From a virus, in the IMG/VR virus record IMGVR_UViG_3300044640_002737, positions 124,001-188,000 of that record: a stretch of 64,000 nt of DNA, one strand, 5' to 3'. Shown here piece by piece: positions 59,444-64,000 of the stretch (the stretch's first letter is position 1; each line of letters opens with the position of its first letter). Both the position numbers and the translations under genes were made by a program. The notes below the pieces were generated by a model. The model saw only the letters and a program-made list of their open reading frames with translations. It did no database searches and was not told the origin of the DNA.

Positions 59444-60857
59444 ATCATTTAAAGAAAAATTAGAAGAAGCCTCGTTACAAGGAAACCCAGGCATACCTGG
59501 TGAAGGTGGTAAACCTGGATCTTATCTTTCCGATGTTGAAGCAAGAGCAGCCGAAAGAAATGCTGAATTGCAAAGAAGACACGGTAGAGAAATACCTCAG
59601 TTCATGGGATTAGTATCTAGAGCTAAACAGATTCAGAGAGGACATGAAGCAGAATTAGAGGCACTTGCTGAAAGAGCTATCAGAACAATGTATGGTGATA
59701 TCCTGGAAGAGGTCGAATTAAAGATCAAGTTTCCTAAAAATGACGAAATCAAGAAGTCAATGGAAAACGTTCCTTCCGAACCACCTGAAATGCCACAGCT
59801 TAAAGAACTTAAAGATGCTGGAATAATTTCAGAAATACACAAAAGAAAGATTGCTAATAACATCACACAGGGTGAGGCCAAAAATACCAAATTAATGCTA
59901 AATCTACCGGAGGTTTCTCAGGGATTGATTCAGATACTTGGTGCTGAGGTTGGTAACGAATACAAGGAGCTACTTAATAAAATAACAGAAATCGCTGGAT
60001 TCTTTGACTGGGCTATTCCGATGGATGTTCAGAAAGAGATGTGGGAAAGAGACAAATCTGGATTTGCTGGTTCTGTTAAGGTACAATGGGAAACTCCAGA
60101 AGATTCTAAAGGTAACGAAGACCTCGCTCAGGATATTTTAGACCAATTAATGAATGATGATGAAATTCCTGCTGAAGAAACTGAAGAATTATTCGATCAA
60201 ACTAAGCCAACTATCTATGCATTGGGTACTGACTTTGCTATGCTTCTTCATGAAACAGTTAAAGGTATCTATGAATTGATAGCAGCTAATGCTATTCCTG
60301 ATGATGAGGAAGAATCTGAAATAATCATAACCAACACCGATTCACTTGCAGATGAGATCGAAGATCTTAGATATGGTCCAGAAATTGCAGCTGATCTTAG
60401 AGATTTTATCAACGGATTCCCAGAGGTTGATAAAATAACGAATCTAAGAGAACATGTTTTTGGAAAAATGATGCTCATGGAAGCATCTGAATTTCTTGAT
60501 CTAGTTCTTAGAATATTATCTGGTGAGACGTCAGCTAAAAAAGATATGCAGGATATAATTGATGAAGTAGCTAAAGAAATTAGTGACTATGAATTAGATG
60601 CAGCTGGTATAGACAGAAACGATGATGACGAGGACGAAGAGGATTATAAAGAAGCACCAGCAAGAGCTGCTGAACCTGAAGAGGACGAGGATGTAGATTA
60701 TTCACAGCTTGCTAAGAGAGACATCGAAAAGCTTATAGATAAGGCATTGGATGATAGGGACTTTGAGAAAGTTAAGGAACTTTCTAAATATATCAACGAG
60801 TCTAAGCAAAAAGAATTATTCGAAAGAGTACATAAGGAAGAAGGATATCCAGGATAA
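59436..60857 (+). CDS. candidate virion protein with leader and collagen-like stretch, 473 aa
   Basis: MIKSFKEKLEEASLQGNPG resembles the leaders (L-E-E-A), followed by a short collagen-like G-P stretch (GNPGIPGEGGKPG). The body is helical and acidic, with a very acidic region near 380-450. No known domain. A structural or scaffolding role is inferred from the leader and the company it keeps. Confidence 0.65.
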   Translation: MIKSFKEKLEEASLQGNPGIPGEGGKPGSYLSDVEARAAERNAELQRRHGREIPQFMGLVSRAKQIQRGHEAELEALAERAIRTMYGDILEEVELKIKFPKNDEIKKSMENVPSEPPEMPQLKELKDAGIISEIHKRKIANNITQGEAKNTKLMLNLPEVSQGLIQILGAEVGNEYKELLNKITEIAGFFDWAIPMDVQKEMWERDKSGFAGSVKVQWETPEDSKGNEDLAQDILDQLMNDDEIPAEETEELFDQTKPTIYALGTDFAMLLHETVKGIYELIAANAIPDDEEESEIIITNTDSLADEIEDLRYGPEIAADLRDFINGFPEVDKITNLREHVFGKMMLMEASEFLDLVLRILSGETSAKKDMQDIIDEVAKEISDYELDAAGIDRNDDDEDEEDYKEAPARAAEPEEDEDVDYSQLAKRDIEKLIDKALDDRDFEKVKELSKYINESKQKELFERVHKEEGYPG

Positions 60858-60885
60858 TAGGGAACAATATTAAATTTCTGGAGTA

Positions 60886-60895
60886 GATATATAAT
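60886..60895 (+). promoter_or_regulatory. GATATATAAT element before the OmpA-domain gene
   Basis: Lies 28 bases before the ATG at 60924, in an A/T-rich leader. Same element as at 39213 and 3367. Low certainty. Confidence 0.3.
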
Positions 60896-60923
60896 AAATA
60901 ATAAAAATAAAAACAATAATATA

Positions 60924-62117
60924 ATGGAAAATAAACCAGTATTCGAGAGCTTTAGCGAGTTCTTAAAATTTGCTATTAATGAAGGATTAAAAGTAAGCGA
61001 TTTCACTGAACTTAAAACAGCATTAGCTGCTGAAGGTCTGGATGCTAAAGGAAGAAAGGCATTAGGTGCTATCGAGGAAGTAATTAATCAGGGTAATTAT
61101 TCACAAGCAATACCTTTGGGTCGTATTAGTAGCTGTCTATCAGATATGACAAGAACCGATGCAACTGAGATTTCTAGCATCGATTTCGATCTACAAGAAT
61201 TTGAATATAAGAATCTTTTGGGTGGTTCAGTTCTTGATGGATCGGGTAAAAGAATAGGGTTTGCCCAATATTTAGCCAAATTAAACCTAAAAAATATTGG
61301 TGGATTTAAGGATCCATATTACGATAGCGGTAAAAAGAAATTCACATCAGGTGAGAAAAATGATGGTGATTTCCTTTCGGGATCAGGTCCAGTTAATCAA
61401 TACCTTATTGTAGATAATCAAGCTAAACTTGACGCTAAAGTGTGGAGATATGATAGTCCAGTTAAGAATCAATTATTAAAGACACCATCTGGATTCGTTA
61501 GCGAGCCACAGCCTGCCGATAGAAAAGGTTCATCAGATGTATCTGTACAATACTATTTCTATTACCCTGTTAAGATCGTTCCACAAGGTGGTGTTGAATA
61601 TGAATCTAGGGAGATTATACAGTTCGTAAGACAAAAAACAACAACTGCAGAAACATTAAAACCTATCGTTATTCAGGATGATAACACTCTTTTTGATGTT
61701 AATAAATCAGTTCTTAAAGAAGAAGGTAAAGCTGCAATATTAGCAGCACTAGGTAACGTTGCTTCAGCTAATAGTATTACTGTTACTGGTGGTGCATCAC
61801 AAGAAGGTGATAAAGCTAGAAACGAAGCACTTTGTAAAGAAAGAGCTCAAGCGGTTGCTGATTATATTAAATCAACTACCTCTTTCAAGGCTGCTGATGT
61901 TAAGGTTTCTGATAAATTAGACATTCAACCAAAAGCAAGTACTGAAGACAGAAAGACCTGGAGAAGAGTTACACTTAATGTTGAGGGTGAATATTTAGCA
62001 CCAGTTGATAAAACAACTCCTGAATTAGTTTATATGGCATCTGAAGATTCAAACAAGGCTGATAAAATCATTATAGCTCAGGCAGTAATTCAATTAAATT
62101 CTAGCGTTATAGCTTAA
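60924..62117 (+). CDS. OmpA-like-domain protein with capsid leader, 397 aa
   Basis: Starts with FESFSEFLKFAINEGLKVSDF (in parts: FESFSEFL, AINEG), a leader with I-N-E. The C-terminal 120 residues form an OmpA/MotB-type peptidoglycan-binding domain: NTLFDVNKSVLKEEGKAAI, VTGGASQEGDKARNEALCKERAQAVADYI (in parts) and WRRVTLNVEG. The middle (FLSGSGPVNQYLIVDN) is beta-rich. Possibly a virion protein that binds peptidoglycan at entry. Confidence 0.75.
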   Translation: MENKPVFESFSEFLKFAINEGLKVSDFTELKTALAAEGLDAKGRKALGAIEEVINQGNYSQAIPLGRISSCLSDMTRTDATEISSIDFDLQEFEYKNLLGGSVLDGSGKRIGFAQYLAKLNLKNIGGFKDPYYDSGKKKFTSGEKNDGDFLSGSGPVNQYLIVDNQAKLDAKVWRYDSPVKNQLLKTPSGFVSEPQPADRKGSSDVSVQYYFYYPVKIVPQGGVEYESREIIQFVRQKTTTAETLKPIVIQDDNTLFDVNKSVLKEEGKAAILAALGNVASANSITVTGGASQEGDKARNEALCKERAQAVADYIKSTTSFKAADVKVSDKLDIQPKASTEDRKTWRRVTLNVEGEYLAPVDKTTPELVYMASEDSNKADKIIIAQAVIQLNSSVIA

Positions 62118-62133
62118 TCGTAACATAAAAAAC

Positions 62134-62170
62134 AAAAAAACCCTAGATAATATTTTATCTAGGGTTTTTT
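62134..62170. terminator. bidirectional terminator between convergent genes
   Basis: A stem of CCCTAGATAA / TTATCTAGGG with a 4-base loop is flanked by an A-run on the left and a T-run on the right, so it works both ways. It serves the gene ending at 62117 and the one ending at 62186. Confidence 0.9.
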
Positions 62171-62185
62171 GTTTTTATATGGATT

Positions 62186-62707
62186 CTAATTTGTAGTTTC
62201 CATTGACTTATTAAATTCTGCATTCATTCTTTCGTCCGTGTCTACTGGATCTAAATATCCCATTGCAAAAACTAAGTAGTAAGAGCCTTTTATTGTTACA
62301 ATTGTGAAGTAATATGAATCATAACCCGCTTCAATATTTGCTGGATCATTTAATATCTTAGAGATTCGTGAAGCATATGTTTTTTCAACCAATTCAATAC
62401 CATATTTTTCCGGATTAATATTCCCATTACCTTCACTATCTGCGGTGTAGCTAAATATATTGTGACTAGGTGCTTTAGATCTACTATATGGCGTATCTGC
62501 TTCCCCGAATTTTTTTACTTTCACGTGGGTATAGCATCCTTCCTTAAATCTATCTAGCTTTGTAAGATTTTTACCTGATGCACTAACTGTGCTATCTACG
62601 AATTTAATTAATTCTTTTTCAAATGCTGTTTCTTTAGATTGAGCATTTACCTGTGCAGTTGTTACCGATGCGATAATTAAAACTGCGATTGCGATTAACT
62701 TTTTCAT
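62186..62707 (-). CDS. secreted hypothetical protein, 173 aa
   Basis: Signal peptide MKKLIAIAVLIIASVTTAQVNAQ with A-x-A-type cleavage. The mature protein contains FVDSTVSASGKNLT and APSHNIFSYTAD, which resemble the lipoprotein at 63597. CCG promoter 33 bases upstream. Function unknown; host envelope. Confidence 0.7.
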   Translation of the reverse strand: MKKLIAIAVLIIASVTTAQVNAQSKETAFEKELIKFVDSTVSASGKNLTKLDRFKEGCYTHVKVKKFGEADTPYSRSKAPSHNIFSYTADSEGNGNINPEKYGIELVEKTYASRISKILNDPANIEAGYDSYYFTIVTIKGSYYLVFAMGYLDPVDTDERMNAEFNKSMETTN

Positions 62708-62739
62708 ATCTCTTAATTGTTTTTGTTTTTAAATACATT

Positions 62740-62772
62740 ACAAATATAAGACCACAACTCGGGATAAAAAAA
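62740..62772 (-). promoter_or_regulatory. CCG-N11-TATATTTGT promoter of the secreted protein
   Basis: TTTTTTTATCCCG, 11 bases, TATATTTGT on the minus strand. The 110 bases to the next gene hold only an AT-rich imperfect repeat. Confidence 0.8.
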
Positions 62773-62884
62773 TTTTATTGATTTTTTATTGATTTTTTTT
62801 ATCCCTACCGGATTAAATACATTTTAATGCATCTACATCAGTAAAAATAAAAGACGTCACTAAAAGCTTTTATTTTAGCTTATA

Positions 62885-63577
62885 CTAATACTGTGTTCGT
62901 AGTAATTCTACAACATCCCATGCATCTTCCAAAGCATTATGAGTAACTGCTCCATCTATCTTAGCTCTCTGCTTACATTGATTTAATGAAGGCAATGAAT
63001 CATCCTCGATCCAATTGGTAAATAATATCGATGGATCAATAATTCTTTGCTTAATTCTGAATATTTGTTTCCATCTCGGAAGTTTCTCGATAAACAATTT
63101 ATCAAATGTACCAAAGTTTTTACCTGCTACATTTAGAGAGACAGGATTCATGTTAGATTTTAATACCGGATATGACTTGCCGTTAATGATTCTAAAATGC
63201 TCACCAGTTTGCGCATGGCTCCATCCGCTGGTATCTTCCTTTTTAACCATTCCATTATCATACAGGAATCTAAATAGGGCATCAGCAACATCGCTTTCAT
63301 TTAAAAATTGCATACCGGTCATATGAACCAAATCATTCTTTTCATCCAGTGATTCTGCCTCCTGATAATGAACTATAGCCTCGATGAGATCCTTATTCAT
63401 ATTGATAGCAAATGGGGATCCAGTGATTTCTTCCCTTTTAATTGCAACGTGGAATTTTGGGATGTCCTCAAATGGAAGCTTGTTGTTTGTATCCTCTACA
63501 ATAACTCCGATTGATAGGATTTCATTTTTTTCCGGATTAAGTCCGGTGGTCTCGATGTCTATTGATAAGTATTTCAT
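62885..63577 (-). CDS. DEDDh 3'-5' exonuclease, 230 aa
   Basis: LSIDIETTGLNPEKNEI (D7, E9) is motif Exo I, and AVTHNALEDAWDVVELL is the H-x4-D of Exo III; the acidic residue of Exo II lies in between around FGTFDKLF. The family includes the DnaQ and oligoribonuclease types. T4 DexA is a possible analogue. It stands alone between two exported-protein genes. Confidence 0.85.
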   Translation of the reverse strand: MKYLSIDIETTGLNPEKNEILSIGVIVEDTNNKLPFEDIPKFHVAIKREEITGSPFAINMNKDLIEAIVHYQEAESLDEKNDLVHMTGMQFLNESDVADALFRFLYDNGMVKKEDTSGWSHAQTGEHFRIINGKSYPVLKSNMNPVSLNVAGKNFGTFDKLFIEKLPRWKQIFRIKQRIIDPSILFTNWIEDDSLPSLNQCKQRAKIDGAVTHNALEDAWDVVELLRTQY

Positions 63578-63596
63578 ATTATTTATATTCGATATA

Positions 63597-63956
63597 TTAT
63601 CTTTGTTCCTTTAGTTTTTTAAAAATTGAAATCTGTCGGGGTGTCATTTTATATACTGGGACGAATTCCCACATACATTCGGCACAATTAGTAACGTGCA
63701 TTCCTTCCACTTTAACAGAGAATATATTATGACCAGTAATCTCAACCTGTGCAACAACATCCTCCGGATCCTCATAATCACCACCGGTCATGTTGTTATT
63801 GGAGGCTTTAACTGTCTCCGTAACCCACTCTGCATATTTCACTCTCAGTGAATCAGGAATTTCAGATTCCTCACCATATTGATACATCGGATATTCAACA
63901 TTATTACAACTGGAAATAGCAATAACCAGGATCAATAAAGGCATTATTTTTTTCAT
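63597..63956 (-). CDS. lipoprotein, 119 aa
   Basis: The ATG at 63956 gives signal peptide MKKIMPLLILVIAISSC with lipobox; a longer frame from 63974 would begin before the expected transcription start. The mature part has WVTETVKASNNNMT and GHNIFSVKV, like the 62186 protein, and a CAEC pair. Envelope location inferred. Confidence 0.7.
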   Translation of the reverse strand: MKKIMPLLILVIAISSCNNVEYPMYQYGEESEIPDSLRVKYAEWVTETVKASNNNMTGGDYEDPEDVVAQVEITGHNIFSVKVEGMHVTNCAECMWEFVPVYKMTPRQISIFKKLKEQR

Positions 63957-63974
63957 ACGTCTTTTTATTTTCAT

Positions 63975-64000
63975 GCAAATGTAATTTATGATTACGGAAC
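63975..64000 (-). promoter_or_regulatory. CCG-N11-TACATTTGC promoter at the right edge
   Basis: CCG, 11 bases, TACATTTGC on the minus strand; the upstream block runs off the window. Confidence 0.7.

Noticed and set aside
62834-62880. Possible terminator AAAATAAAAG / CTTTTATTTT after the exonuclease gene
   Set aside because: The stem is A/T only with a long loop; not listed as a terminator.
1-64000. Prophage, plasmid or host island
   Set aside because: No integrase, attachment sites, partition or replication-initiator genes; gene style is that of a large lytic phage.
1-64000. tRNA genes, tmRNA or CRISPR arrays
   Set aside because: No cloverleaf-like segment, tmRNA or regularly spaced repeat array was seen; a tRNAscan run on both strands would settle it.

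Overview
This window looks like part of a large, AT-rich, strictly lytic, T4-related tailed phage of a Bacteroidota (probably Flavobacteriia) host. Seen directly: about one third G+C by eye, gene-dense packing with stop/start overlaps (often TAATG), no Shine-Dalgarno sequences, -7 boxes of the Bacteroidota type (TAnnTTTG), and several short lipoproteins with SC lipoboxes. T4-type functions include a Dda-like helicase, two RNA ligases, a gp23-like capsid-fold protein and T4 internal-protein-like N-terminal leaders. No integrase, tRNA, CRISPR array or insertion sequence was seen.

Layout. Most genes lie on the minus strand. Sixteen near-identical minus-strand promoter elements (a CCG block, exactly 11 bases, then TATATTTGC) head transcription units, and hairpin terminators close several of them. 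Left end (0-8.4 kb): membrane and LemA-like proteins, a NadR-like ATPase, a SLOG protein, an M16 peptidase, a gp23-like protein and two GT25 glycosyltransferases. 8.5-19.8 kb: an NAD/ADP-ribose region with an SPFH protein, NAMPT, DUF1937, NADAR, a deoxyribosyltransferase-like protein, a macro domain and a Prs-type PRPP synthetase. 19.8-29.8 kb: Thg1, a homing-type nuclease, an AbaSI-like nuclease, HAD and many small unknowns. 29.8-34.5 kb: CCA/poly(A) polymerase, a 5'-nucleotidase, an HD hydrolase, SmpB and a recently acquired-looking galE cassette.

34.6-41.9 kb mixes leader-bearing candidate virion proteins (including a possible ADP-ribosyltransferase and a lytic transglycosylase) with an RNA ligase, an HNH-like protein, a secreted HExxH protein and a flavodoxin-like protein. 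41.9-48.6 kb is one long unit with ClpP, a cyclic-phosphate receiver protein, a PNK-like kinase, a metallophosphatase and an Rnl1-like ligase. 48.7-55.1 kb holds the helicase, a possible primase-like protein and many small ORFs. 55.1-62.1 kb looks structural, and 62.2-64 kb has an exonuclease flanked by two exported proteins.

How the genes may work together (inference): the CCG-element units look like early or middle genes that rebuild NAD, handle ADP-ribose, repair cut tRNAs and rescue ribosomes. Genes without this promoter are mainly the leader-bearing and capsid-like ones, so probably late. The most interesting combination is a candidate capsid-packaged ADP-ribosyltransferase in a phage that also carries NAD synthesis and ADP-ribose-removing folds.
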